A stretch of 64,000 bases of DNA, from positions 78,827,254-78,891,253 of the forward strand of contig NC_080068.1 of assembly GCF_949987535.1 (NCBI RefSeq). The letters run 5' to 3'. The translations under genes and the position numbers were made by a program. Origin of the DNA: Balaenoptera acutorostrata. Taxonomy: Eukaryota; Chordata; Mammalia; Artiodactyla; Balaenopteridae. The notes under the pieces were generated by a model. That model had not been told where the DNA came from. It saw only the letters and a program-made list of their open reading frames with translations, and did not search any database. Position 1 is the first letter of the stretch. Every line of letters begins with the position of its first letter. Positions 11,801 to 22,700 of this stretch are shown here, in pieces.

Positions 11801-12700
11801 TAGAGGAAAACATAGGAAGAACACTCTCTGACATAAATCACAGGAAGATCTTTTCTGATCTACCTCCTAGAGTAATGGAAATAAAAACAAAAATAAACAA
11901 ATCGGACCTAATGAAACTTCAAAGCTTTTGCACAGCAAAGGAAACCATAAACAAGACAAAAAGACAACCCTCAGAATGGGAGAAAATATCTGTAAACGAA
12001 TCAATGGACAAAGGATTAATCTCCAAAATATATAAACAGCTCATGCAGCTCAATATTAAAGAAACAAACAACCCATTCCAAAAATGGGCAGAAGACCTAA
12101 ATAGACGTTTCTCCAAAGAAGACCTACAGATGGCCAAGAAGCACATGAAAAGATGCTCAACATCACTAATTATTAGAGAAATGCAAATCAAAACTACAAT
12201 GAGGTATCACCTCACACCAGTTAAGAATGGGCATCATCAGAAAATCTACAAACAAATGCTGGAGAGGGTGTGGAGAAAAGGGAACCCTCTTGCACTGTTG
12301 GTGGGAATGTAAATTGATACAGCCACTATGGAGAATAGTATGGAGGTTCCTTAAAAAACTAAAAATAGGATTACCATATGATCCAGCAATCCCACTTCTG
12401 GGTATATACCCAGAGAAAACCATAATTCAAAAAGATAGATGCATCCCAATGTTCACTGCAGCACTATTTACAACAGCCAGGTCATGGAAGCAACCTAAAT
12501 GCCCATCGACAGACGAATGGATAAAGATGTGGTACATATATACAATGGAATATTACTCAGCCATAAAAAGGAACGAAATTGGGTCATTTGTTGAGACGTG
12601 GATGGATCTAGAGACTGTCATACAGAGTGAAGTCAGAAAGAGAAAACAAATATCATATATTAACGTATGTATGTGGAACCTAGAAAAACGGTACAGATGA
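8892..12700 (+). pseudogene. L1 ORF2 (endonuclease and reverse transcriptase), broken by frameshifts
   Basis: The frame from 8892 to 9533 encodes the apurinic endonuclease-like domain (LQETHFR, VGDFNTSL, and SRIDHILGH near its end). 10140-10619 gives the linker before the polymerase. 10708-12312 gives the reverse transcriptase, with TRQGCPLSP and the catalytic FADD at about 10969. 12227-12700 gives the C-terminal cysteine region ([14 protein letters not shown]). At least three frame changes (about 9530, 10620-10700 and 12230-12310) separate these parts. All domains remain recognisable, so decay is recent on the L1 scale. Confidence 0.9.
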
Positions 12701-12896
12701 ACCAGTTTGCAGGGAAGAAGTTGAGACACAGATGTAGAGAACAAATGTATGGACACCAAGGGGGGGTAACCACGGGGGGGTGGGGATGGTGGTGTGATGA
12801 ACTGGGCGATTGGGATTGACATGTATACACTGATGTGTATAAAATTGATGACTAATAAGAACCTGATGTATAGAAAAATAAATAAAATTTAAAAAA

Positions 12897-13140
12897 AAAG
12901 AAGAGCATTGGCACAAGAAGAGAAAATAATATTCTTCTTCAAAAGTAAAAAAACATAAAAAAAGAAAAAGGAGGAAGCCCCCAATTTCTCCTAACATTAT
13001 CGTTTTTTTTTAATTTGCCAAAAATGTTGGATACATGTATATCTATAACTGATTCACTTTGCTGTACACCTGAAACACAACACTGTAAATCAATTATACT
13101 CCAATAAATTTAAAAATAAATAAATAAATAAATAAAATAA
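12897..13140 (+). other. Probable 3'-transduced sequence of the full-length L1
   Basis: Lies between the first A-rich tail of the L1 (12868-12899) and the target site copy at about 13143. It contains about 110 bases of sequence that is not L1, then a short L1 3' end with actccaataaatttaaaa, and a final A-rich (AAAT)n tract. This is the layout expected if transcription passed the weak L1 signal and used a downstream AATAAA. An independent later insertion of an L1 tail is the alternative. Confidence 0.65.
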
Positions 13141-13444
13141 AATAAAATAGCTAGTGCAAAGCAGCCGCATAGCACAGGGAGATCAGCTAAGTGCTTTGTG
13201 ACCACCTAGAGGGGTGGGATAGGGAGGGTGGGAGGGAGACGCAAGAGGGAGGAGATACGGGGATATATGTACATGTATAGCTGATTCACTGTTATAAAGC
13301 AGAAACTAACAGCATTGTGTAAAGAAATTATACTCCAATAAAGATGTTAAAATAAATCTACTGTGATAGAAAAAAAAACAAACAACTTAATTAGCTCTCA
13401 GAAAAGTGCAGTTGGACCTTTGCCATGCCTTATACCTTATATAA

Positions 13445-13615
13445 AAATTAACTCAACACAGGGAACTATACTCAATATCTTGTAATAACTTTTAATGGAA
13501 AAAAATCAGAAAAAGAATATATACATATATATGTATAACTGAATCACTTTGCTGTACACTTGAAACTAACACTACATTGTAAATTAACTATTCTTCAATT
13601 TTTAAAAAATCAGAA
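13445..13615 (+). mobile_element. L1 3' end fragment
   Basis: Diverged L1 3' UTR end: cagggaactatactcaatat, tatgtataactgaatcactt, and gtaaattaactattcttcaat, followed by an A-rich tail. Confidence 0.8.
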
Positions 13616-13620
13616 AAAAA

Positions 13621-14380
13621 ATTAACTCAAAATGGATCAAGGACCTAAACGTAAGACTAATTTTTTTGCAGGGGGGCTGCGCCGCATGGCTTGTGGGATC
13701 TTATTTCCCCAACCAGGGCCCCGGCAGTGCAAGCGCAGAGTTCTAACCACTGGACCTCTAGGGAATTCCCAAGACTAAACTTATTATAAAACTCTTAGAA
13801 GAAAACATAGGGTGAAAGCTCCACAACACGGCAGTTGGCCATGATTTCTTGGATATCAAAGGACAGGCAAAAGCCCAGGCAACAAAAGAAAAAAATAGAG
13901 AAACTGGTCTATAACTACATCAAAATTAAAAACTCCTGTGCAAAGAAAAAAAAAATTTTTTTAAATCTTCCTAGGCAGAGAATACAGTCAACAGAGTGAA
14001 AGTCAATAGAGGGAAAGAATAGAATACAGTCACAGAATGGGGAGAAAATATTTACAAATCATAGATCTTACAAGGGAGTTAATATCTGAAATATATAAAG
14101 AACTCCTTCAACTCAACAAAAAAAAAACAAACCTGACAAAGAAAGGACTTAAACAAGCATTTCTCCAAAGATGATATACCAATAGCCGTTAAGCACATGA
14201 AAAGATGCTTAACATCACTAATCATTAGGAAAATGTAAATGAAACAATGAGATACCACCTCACATCCATTAGGACAGCTACTGTCAAAAAACGGAAAATA
14301 ACGGTGGTGAGGATGTGTAACTGGAATCCTGTGCACTGTTGGTGGGAATGAAAAGGGACAGTTTATTCTCAAAACTAAAG
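13621..14380 (+). mobile_element. Old L1 ORF2 C-terminal fragment
   Basis: Diverged ORF2 coding remnant (aaatggatcaaggacctaaa, gatttcttggatatcaaagg, cacatgaaaagatgcttaac, gcactgttggtgggaatg) in many frames. It is interrupted by a SINE at 13661-13770. Confidence 0.85.
13661..13770 (-). mobile_element. CHR-1/CHRL type SINE fragment
   Basis: Minus-strand SINE (gggaattccctagaggtcca head) with an exact duplication aagactaa at 13653-13660 and 13771-13778 in the old L1. Confidence 0.88.
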
Positions 14381-15159
14381 GAAAAATCTAGAGCTGTAAC
14401 TTTAGATTCAATTCGTAACAATCTCAATGAGCAGTTTTAAGTCTTCTGTATGCGTGAAAACTTTCATAATAAATGCAAGTGAGGTAGTCATAAACCATTA
14501 AGAAAAAAGAAACCTAAATGAAAAGTTTTTAAAAGCTGAACACAAGATCAATGGCAAACAATGAGGATGTTTTCATAATTAGCTGTAATAAAATTAACAT
14601 TAAAACAAAACTTATTCTTTTGGCCCTAAATACTATAGAAACTATAACATCTTTGATGGTATAAAGAAATGTGTACATTTTTTGACTGCTCTACATAAAT
14701 TTTAAAATCTAAACTTGGTAATGTGAAAAAATATACAAACGAAAATACAACTTTCTATTCCATTTATTTTGCTTTTCACAAACTACTGATTAAATTCATA
14801 CCACATTAATATTTTTAGCATTTAATGTGTAAAATTAGCATAAATCTATTAAAAACAAATCCTAACAGGCAAACAGAAGTCTGAAATTTCAAAATGTGTT
14901 AGCTAATTTTAATTAATCAGTGGATACAAATAAGTGAGTACTTTATAAATCTATCTTCAGTAAATTAATTTTGCTCAGATCTCAAAAATCAATAAACACA
15001 GTTAATATATGGACTAGGTGGGGCCTTTAATATGTAGAGTAAGCACTGAATTGTGTGTATTGTTGACTAACTTGTCTGTTAAGGATCTTCCAGAAAACCA
15101 TTAATAAATAATCTATGTTCATTCGAAACACTGAATGCTACTTAAAAATAATGGCAGCT

Positions 15160-15900
15160 TTTTTGTTATATTTTTTTAAGGTATAATCAGAGTAAAATGC
15201 TTGACAGCTAGATGAATTTTTATACATGTATACACCCGTGGTAACCACCATCTAGATCAAAATACATAGTACTTCCAGCACTCAGAAAGCCTTACTCTTG
15301 CCCCTGTTATTCACGACCCTACCTACCCACCACTGTCTTAGTTTCTATCACCCAAAATTAGCTTTGACTCATGTTGAATTTCATGAAATCATACAGTACG
15401 TACTCCTTTGTGTCTGGCTGTTGCCACTCAACATGTCTATGAGAATCATCCATGTTGTTTGTGTCAATATGTCTTTTTTTTTTTTTTTACTGCTATGTAG
15501 TGCTCCATTGCATGATGATAGCATTATATATCCATTCTCTTGTTTATAGACATTTGGGTGACTTGCAGTTGGAATAAATCTGCCATGAATATTCTTGTAC
15601 AAGTCTTTCGGTGGACATATGCACTCATTGCTCTCAGATTTCTCTTGGATATATACCTAGGAGTAGAACTGCTGTGCCACAGTGAAGGTGTATACTTATT
15701 TAGCTTTGGCAGATACTGCTGGTTGAGTGGCTGAACCACATTCTTACCAGCAATGCATGAGAACCATTTACAAGTGTGTAGTGGTATCTAATTGTGATTT
15801 GAATTTGCATTTCCCTGATGACTAATGGTGCTGAGCGCAGCTTATCAACCATACAGATATTCTCTTAATGCCTGTTTGTGTCTTTTGGAAGAGCAGTATC
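15160..15900 (-). mobile_element. Old L1 (L1M) fragment
   Basis: Antisense L1 3' half, recognised by gaatttcatgaaatcatacagt, atgagaatcatccatgttgt, ggatatatacctaggagtag and atttgcatttccctgatgac. The open frames at 15298-15734 are L1 remnants or chance. Confidence 0.8.
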
Positions 15901-16192
15901 AATGAGTACAATTTTTGTGTGTTGTCATTTTCTTCCCCAGGTAAACAGACACCTTTAGTCATAAGAAGTGTCAGCAGAAAAACATCATAAGATGGTTTCC
16001 ACACAGGGTAAGTTACAAAGTTAAGAAATAACCCATACTATCATAAGTTGTTAAATATTAAAGGTAAATCACCATCCACATGTATTAATAAAGACCAAGG
16101 TTAACAAACTGTTTTCTAAGATAACTGTTCCAAATTAGCCTAAACATTGACATTTAGATATCCACTGAATGTCAATTTACTTCAATAAAAGC

Positions 16193-16206
16193 GGGGGGGG
16201 GGGGGG
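16193..16206. repeat. Run of 14 G
   Basis: An uninterrupted G14 in otherwise A+T-rich DNA, just after ttcaataaaagc. Its length is likely to vary between individuals and reads. Confidence 0.9.
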
Positions 16207-16439
16207 AGGCCAACAGACCCATGGATATCCAATCTCACCTATTTTATCTGATGTCTCTGATATCTTTTATTATTTCAATGATATAGATATGAAAAGACTA
16301 AATTCAGCTATTTGACCTGCCTTAGGAAATAGGCATAGCTGATAAAAAGTGTTCTGATACAAAAATTCAAATTCTCTGTCTCTATATACACCATAATCTT
16401 TCAACTATTTATAGGAAGATAATCAGGTGGTAGTACTGC

Positions 16440-17100
16440 TGGTTTAACTCTGAGCAAAAAGAGAAGACAGTGGAAAATTTTAGTGTGGAGTTTTGTTTTC
16501 AAAGGGGTGGAGGTTTCATTCCGTCTGGTGAGAATAGCCTGAGTAAAGTCAGAAGCAGAAGGACAGGCTACTGTAACCGTCCAGGCAAGAGGCAATGCAA
16601 CTTTGGACCAAGGTAGTAGTAATGAACTGCTGCTAAAATGTTGGCGGTTTCAACAACAGGATTTGCAGATTTCTCTGGTATAAAGGTACCAGAGAAAGAA
16701 GAAACAAGCAGCACAATGAAGTTTTGGCCTTAGCAACTGCAAGGATGTAGCTGCCAAAACTTACATGGGGAAGAAGTAAGTTTTGGGTTGGGGAAATAGT
16801 TCAGTTTCCAACACGTTTAAGTTTGAGATGTCCATTACATATTCAAGTATAGATATTAAACAGGCAGCAGGACATGAGTCTGGAGTTCAGAAAACGTGAG
16901 TTGCTAGTATATAAACAGTGAAGTTATGAAATCAGATGAGCTCACAAAGGAAGTGAGTATAGATGGAAAAAAGCATTCTTAGCCCTGAGGTATTCTCATA
17001 TACAAAGCTCCAGGAGATGAGGGAGGAACTAGTTGAGAAGTCGAGGAGTGGGAAAAGGAAGGGGAGAACAGAAGAACTGATGTCCTAGAAACCAAGTGAA
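16440..17100 (+). repeat. Ancient interspersed repeat, family not named
   Basis: Shares phrases with the block at 39060-39735 and with a widely dispersed mammalian repeat: accgtccaggcaagagg, cagtttccaacacgtttaag, gagtctggagttcag, agtgagtatagatgg. I do not assign a family name. Confidence 0.55.
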
Positions 17101-17584
17101 AAAAAGGACAATGTCTCTAACACTGCAAATTTTCATTAATATCACTGAACAACAGAGCTATAAGGGGCCTTCGAGATGACTTTACAGATAAAAACATGGA
17201 GGCATAGAAATTCAATAAATTGTGAAAAGTCACAAATCAAAAGAATGACAGAAGATAAAGTTAGGTCTAGTTCACAATGTTCAATGTTTAACAGTATGGA
17301 ATACAGATCAAGAAACTGGATCCCAAGAGATGATCTACTGAGGGAGAGGCTTTACTCAGGTGTGCCATCAGAATGGAAAAACAAAACAAAACCAGCAACT
17401 CTTGTCTGTTTATTCAATTACTAAATATACCAAGTGACCCATATGCTAAATGTTGTCATCCTGTTTCAGCTTATTCAGGTTCATTTTTTTCCCTTTCTTA
17501 ACAAATCAAACGCATAACTTATTATTTTCTTCCACCCCAATGTCTTTTTATATCTCTTGTCTTGGTTGTTCAATCCATACTGTT

Positions 17585-17790
17585 AGAATATGCCAGGCTC
17601 TAATCTAAGAGAAATACATAAAACAACTCATTTACTCTTCTCGACAGCCCTATGAAATAGGTATTAACCCCCAATTTTGTCAGATAAGGAAACGAAGGCA
17701 AAAGACCAGGTAATTTACTCAAGACCACAAAAATGAGTAAATGGCAGAGCCACGATTTTAACCTAGTGGTTAAACACTATACTGCTAAGA
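17585..17790 (+). mobile_element. MIR SINE
   Basis: MIR-like order of aacaactcatttactcttct, cctatgaaataggtattaac, aaggaaacgaaggc and aatggcagagccacgattt. Ancient tRNA-derived SINE core. Confidence 0.8.
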
Positions 17791-18273
17791 TAAAATCAGA
17801 CAAAACATGTGAAAGCACTGTACAAATGACGATACCACCTACAAAGGCACTTCTTAGAATCTTAGAACCTTAATCGCACTCAATTAACACAACTTTTAAC
17901 GTTTTTGTTGTCTACATTCCATCCAAGTCAGAGTTGATTACTACAATACTTAAATTATTTTTGTCTTTCACAAATATCTTTCTGAGATAGCAAAAAATCA
18001 AATTTACCAAAACAACAAATAAAATCCAAGATTTTTCAAGATGGAAAGCTAGCATCTGACATTACCTAATAAATCACTATTTAAATATAGATTCCAATTT
18101 CAACTGTAACATATTTTCTCTTATGTACTTAAGAGACTTCATCTAGTTTTAAAATTACTGCCAAATAAAAGTATGATATATGCTTATGTTTTGAGGCAAG
18201 TACACATTTAACACTCTAAACAGTCTTAGAATTCATATGAGAGAGGGTTGAAGGTGAATTCAACATCTCTTAC

Positions 18274-18356
18274 CATTGATCTTTCAGGATATCCAAACAA
18301 ATAGCCCCTGTGACGGAACTAATATTAGGATGCCATATTTTAGTGATAAACCGGAC
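18274..18356 (-). CDS. UBE2K: UBE2K exon 4 with the active-site cysteine (Val73 to the start of Trp100)
   Basis: This 83-nt exon carries the catalytic centre of the E2 enzyme. It reads VRFITKIWHPNISSVTG and then AICLDILKDQ. The HPN triad (residues 81-83) positions the asparagine that supports isopeptide bond formation, and Cys92 is the residue that carries ubiquitin as a thioester. The acceptor is tatattctag and the donor is ATG followed by gtaagag. The Trp100 codon is split TG/G (phase 2). Exons 5-7, which would give the rest of the UBC domain and the C-terminal UBA domain, are not in bases 1-18273. Confidence 0.97.
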
Positions 18357-18864
18357 CTAGAATATAAAGCACATTTGAGTTTTAAAGTACAGAAGTAAAA
18401 CATATATAGTTTAAGTAGAACTATAAGAAAATGAAATCCTCAAGCTAAAAAAAATGCTCATACTTACATCATTTTGCCTAAGTGAAGGGAAGGGTGTAGG
18501 AGACAAAGCATTCAGTGAGCCAAATGCTATCAATGACATACATTCTTTTTAAATCTTTTAATAAATGCTCAAAGAAACCCAACAATTAACTAGGTGTTTA
18601 TAAATTACCTAGCATAGTGTTAGATGCTATGAGAAATTTAACATGGACTAAGATCAATTCAGGTAGATAAAGTAGTACAGAAAATCAAAATATAGATAGT
18701 AAACGGCAATTTTTTTAGAGTGAAGGGTGTAGAATAGGTTTGAAGGAAAAAGTAAGCAAAATCGGTACACGGAAACAGAAGTAGAAAGTGACTATAAGAT
18801 TACTCCTGATTTTTTTGTAGCACTTTTTTTCTTAAATACTTTAAAAAAAATTTTGACAAATATT

Positions 18865-19010
18865 TTGACAAATATTTAAAGGCCTACTATTATTTGCCAG
18901 GCACTGAGGCTTAGAGTTTAAGAAATTTACCCAATATCAAGTAAGTAGCTCACAACAGAAGATACAAACTCACACAATCTAATTTCAGATTCTGAGTGTA
19001 CTTATTTAAG
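18865..19010 (+). mobile_element. MIR SINE fragment
   Basis: Contains tgccaggcactgaggcttag, aagtaagtagctcac and a diverged MIR 3' half. Weakly conserved. Confidence 0.6.
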
Positions 19011-19111
19011 CATGAAAGAATAAGAAATCAACAATGTGAAAATGCTAACTCTATCACATCACCTTGAAATGAAATCTAGTTCATCAGCTCTTACTTATGA
19101 GCTTTTGGAGG

Positions 19112-19141
19112 AGGAACAGGAGGAGGAGGAGGAGGAGGATT
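19112..19141 (+). repeat. (GGA)n microsatellite
   Basis: About nine GGA units with one interruption (aca). Purine-only on this strand. Confidence 0.85.
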
Positions 19142-19263
19142 ATATCTGACACATATATATGATAGTCATCTAAGTCAAAATTCTTTAACATTTAACAGAT
19201 TAATTACTATGAACCAAGCTATGTTCTAGTACCTTGCAAAACTTAACTCATCAATATATGCTC

Positions 19264-19375
19264 TGTGATGAATTGGGAGATTGGGATTGACATTATACAC
19301 TAATATGTATAAAATGGATAACTAATAAGAACCCACTGTATAAAATAATAAATAAAGTAAAATTCAAAATAAAAA
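19264..19375 (+). mobile_element. L1 3' end fragment
   Basis: Matches the 3' UTR of the full-length L1 (gatgaattgggagattggg, gataactaataagaaccc) and ends in an A-rich tail. It is about 110 bases long, a very short 5'-truncated insertion. Confidence 0.85.
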
Positions 19376-19419
19376 TATATGCTCCAAATGTAAGCTATTT
19401 ATGAAAAGAAGCTAAAAGA

Positions 19420-20580
19420 CTTATCATGCTTCCACTTCTCTCCTTGTGACTTGTCTATACTATCTGTTCTTAATTCCTCACATATTCACTCACTAACTTA
19501 CATGCCATCTGAAAAAGCACTTCCAGTCACCAATGACTTCAAAACACCTAAAACTAATGGGGACTTTCCACTCCTTGATCCTTTTTAATTCTTAAAATAA
19601 CCTTACTGCTCTCAATGATATCTACTTCTTTCCATCCACAGAACACCATGTCTTTAAAGGAGACTATCATTCTTTACCTGGGTTACTGTACAGTTTACTG
19701 ATTTTACTGCCTTCAGTTTTCTTCCCTCCAATCCATTCTCCACACTGAAACCAGAGAGCCCTTTAAAACAAACCTGATTCATGTCACTATTCTACTTAAG
19801 GCCCTTTAACGACTTCTCATTCCCTTTATGTAAGCCCACACTCTTAAATTGATTCTAGCCTCGCTCCCAAATCTCACATCTACCCTACATTCAATACAAG
19901 TGCTCAACAAGTCATATTTAAAAAAAAAAAAATTTTTTTTTTTGCCTCAGGGCCTTCATACATTTCTTCTTTCAATAACACACCTCGGCTTCCCCGGTGG
20001 CACAGTGGTTGAGAATCCACCTGCCAATGCAGGGGACACAGGTTCAATCCCTGGTCCAGGAAGATCCCACATGCCGCGGAGCAACTAAGCTCGTGTGCCA
20101 CAACTACTGAGCCTGTGCTCTAGAGCCCGCGAGCCACAACTACTGAGCCCACGTGCCACAACTACTGAAGTCCGCGCACCTAGAGCCCGTGCTCCACGAG
20201 AGAAGCCACTGCAATGAGAAGCCCACACACCGCAATGAAGAGTAGCCCCCGCTCGCCGCAAATAGAGAAAGCCCGCGCTCAGCAACGAAGACCCAACACA
20301 GCCAAAAATAAATAAATAAAGTAAATAAATTTATTAAAAAAAAAAAACACCTCGATATCCTCTTCTCCTGGCTAACTCCTACTTATCATTTAAGTTTCAG
20401 CTTCCATAATCACTTCTTCCTGACCTGTCCCATAGCACCCTGTACTTTCCTATGTCACAGTACTTGATCACACTTCTATCATCGCTTTCTTATTTGCCTG
20501 GTTTTCTCTAAAATGCATGGTGTCTATCCTGCTTAGTAGAACATTCCAAGCATCTAAAGTGCCTCACGCTGAATGAATGT
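19420..20580 (+). mobile_element. L2 LINE remnant split by a SINE
   Basis: L2 3' region: ccagagagccctttaaaaca, gatcacacttctatcatcgc and ggtgtctatcctgc, ending near ctgaatgaatgtgc. The SINE at 19988-20346 interrupts it. Confidence 0.65.
19988..20346 (+). mobile_element. CHR-2 type SINE
   Basis: Long form with two repeats of the cacaactactgagcc unit, diverged A and B boxes, and tail aaataaataaataaagtaaat. The exact duplication acacctcg is at 19980-19987 and 20347-20354. Confidence 0.94.
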
Positions 20581-20605
20581 GCAATAATATCTATATATAT
20601 ATATA

Positions 20606-20743
20606 TTTTTTTTGGTTTGTTTGTTTTAATATTTTGGCGACGCCACATGGCATGTGGCATCTTAGTTCCCCAACCAGGGATTGAACCGTGCCCCCTGCAT
20701 TGGAAATGCAGAGTCTTAACCACTGGACCACCAGGGAAGTCCC
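20606..20743 (-). mobile_element. CHR-1/CHRL type SINE
   Basis: Minus-strand head gggacttccctggtggtcc. Its T-rich left end adjoins a (TA)n stretch at 20588-20605. Confidence 0.88.
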
Positions 20744-21887
20744 GAGGAAAACAGAATTTTAAATTACTACTGAAGATGCCAGAAGGTTTACAATTTAGGC
20801 AGATGATCTAAGGATGTGTGAATTGCAGCTTGCTTTTTAAAGAAGAATCTTCCATACATGATTCTCTGTAGACTCTACGTGAAAAACAAATATGCTTATA
20901 TGCAGGACCAAGGAAATTATTAAACTATTTCTTTGTACTACAATATACAGTTAGAAATAAATAACTTTGAATTTGCAGATAATCTAATAGAGAAACTAAT
21001 TTTCAAGAGGCCACTCCATTATCTACCAGTGCAGATGTAAGTAACTGTGCTATAAGTAGTTCTTTGTGTGGTTTTACACTCTTTTATCTATTCCTCTCTT
21101 TGTCATTCTTTATCATCAACTATCTCCTTTCTTAGATTTTTCACTTCTTTCTCAACTCCTAATATTACCAATGGTAACCACATATACCCCATCATTCTAC
21201 GCTCAATTCATATCCACTGTATTCATCACTTTCTCCCAGAGTACTACCATCCCCGACCTATAGCAACAAAAATGTACAAAGAACTTGGAAGGGCTGAAGT
21301 ATAAAAGTAACGATACAAAGACATTTATTATGACCTACCTGAGTCATACTTGACTGATTACAAAACAAATATGGGATGGTTTACAGTACTAAAATACTTA
21401 CATGAATAACAATTCAAGTTTCCTTATTTTCACAAATGAAACTAATACTAGCACTGTCTGGGTAACTTGACAACACTCATTAGCTTTGAGGAGCACTCAA
21501 AGAATTTAGAAACAAAAATCTTAACACTATGTACACAGTGTTACCAGACTGAAACAAAGGAAGGGGACTATTCTTAGTTATTTATATTGGTACACCATCA
21601 TCAGTAATCTTATCTCCTCCCACAGGATGCAGCCTATATTTATGCACTCTTCAGTTCAACAAATATTTTACCTTCCACCTCATGGTAGATGTGAGCTCTA
21701 TTTCCATCAGGAATTTCCAGTTTCAAGCTTGGAACTCAAGGAAGTTACAATATTAAACCTGTTTTAACTAACTTATTGTACAAAAGAAAATGCTATTTTA
21801 TTTTAAATATGCATGTGCAGAAGGGAAGACTCATAGAAGGCTATTAGCATTGGTATTTATACTCAATTTCATATGTAAAAGTACTTA

Positions 21888-22210
21888 GGGCTTCCCTGGT
21901 GGCGCAGTGGTTCGGAGTCTGCCTGCTAATGCAGGGGACGCGGGTTTGAGCCCTGGTCTGGGAAGATCCCACATGCCATGGAGCGGCTGGGCCCGTGAGC
22001 CACAACTGCTGAGCCTGCGCTCCGTAACAAGAGAGGCCGCGATGGTGAGAGGGCGCGCACCGCGATGAAGAGTGGCCCCCGCTTGCCGCAACTGGAGGAA
22101 GCCCTCGCACAGAAACGAAGACCCAACACAGCCAAAATAAATAAATAAATAAATAATAATTAAAGGTGCTAATAATTTAAAAAAAAAAAGAAATCTTTAA
22201 AAAAAAAAAA
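21888..22210 (+). mobile_element. CHR-2 type SINE with a short 3' extension
   Basis: Body to the (AAAT)n tract at about 22137-22158, then about 30 bases (taattaaaggtgctaataat) and two A runs. The duplication agtactta at 21880-21887 and 22211-22218 encloses all of it. Confidence 0.92.
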
Positions 22211-22354
22211 AGTACTTATAACACAACACAAAGGAAAAAGAAATTTCACAACCTAATCTCCAATAATAAGTTCGACAAATCACTGAGCTAGAGTTTTCCT
22301 AATTTAATGGGTTTTTCATTAATAGAATATTATTACTTTAAAAATAAAGTATGC

Positions 22355-22700
22355 GGGCTTCCCTGGTGGCGCAGTGGTTAAGAATCTGCCTGCCAATGCA
22401 GGGGACACGGGTTCGAGCCCTGGTCCGGGAAGATCCCACATGCCGCGGAGCAACTAAGCCTGTGTGCCACAACTACTGAGCCTGCACTCTAGAGCCCGCG
22501 AGCCATAACTACTGAGCCCACGTGCCTGGAGTCCATGCTCTGCAACAAGAGAAGCCACCACAATGAGAAGCCCATGCACCACAACAAAGAGTAGCCCCCA
22601 CTCGCCACAACTAGAGAAAGCCCACGTGCAGCAACAAAGACTCAATGCAGCCAAAAATAAATAAATAAAATAAAATAAATTTTAAAAATAAATAAATAAA
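22355..22700 (+). mobile_element. CHR-2 type SINE
   Basis: Starts gggcttccctggtggcgcag. Long form with the ctctagagcccgcgagcca unit. The duplication taaagtatgc flanks it at 22345-22354 and 22701-22710. Confidence 0.94.

Larger units (their letters stand above)
6610..13140 (+). mobile_element. Full-length L1, inactive, with a probable 3' transduction
   Basis: Starts with the L1 5' UTR head (aaccaagatggtggaatagaagg). It then has a G-rich 5' UTR (G runs at 7129-7146), ORF1 (7526-8431), a spacer disrupted by a SINE (8497-8886), ORF2 (8892-12700) and a 3' UTR ending near 12896. A further 240 bases of non-L1 and L1-like sequence lie between its first A-rich tail and the right flank. Both ORFs have frameshifts, so it cannot move on its own. 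It is antisense to UBE2K. Confidence 0.9.
5942..13386 (+). mobile_element. Outer L1 3' end that hosts a nested L1 complex
   Basis: A 5'-truncated L1 (C-terminal end of ORF2 plus 3' UTR) occupies 5942-6230, 6496-6609 and 13141-13386. The three parts join without loss when the inner insertions are removed: the site where it was cut by the full-length L1 reads aaaatagatagctag on the left and aaaatagctagtgc on the right. The outer element has its own duplication, ttaatgagctctc (5929-5941) and ttaattagctctc (13387-13399), so the whole 7.4 kb came from one old insertion that was later filled. Confidence 0.85.
1..18273 (-). other. UBE2K: UBE2K intron 4, partial
   Basis: Sequence downstream of exon 4 in the gene's direction. 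About two thirds is L1: a 3' end at 1-466, the early-ended copy at 720-3981, the nested complex at 5942-13386, and old pieces at 13445-14380 and 15160-15900. Stretches in which I see nothing recognisable are 467-704, 3998-4189, 4376-4554, 5108-5545, 14381-15159, 15901-16192 and 17790-18273. No exon 5 sequence was found on reading both strands. Confidence 0.85.

Noticed and set aside
10708..12312. 534-residue reverse transcriptase frame as a host gene
   Set aside because: It is the middle part of L1 ORF2 with FADD and lies in frame-broken L1; it is not a domesticated gene.
15940..16010. Exon-like stretch with a pyrimidine tract and ccccag on the plus strand
   Set aside because: No donor or protein match, and the UBE2K gene is on the other strand. 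It is not one of the missing exons.
1..18273. Search for UBE2K exons 5-7
   Set aside because: No stretch on the minus strand matches the remaining UBC or UBA coding sequence, so these exons must lie outside the window.
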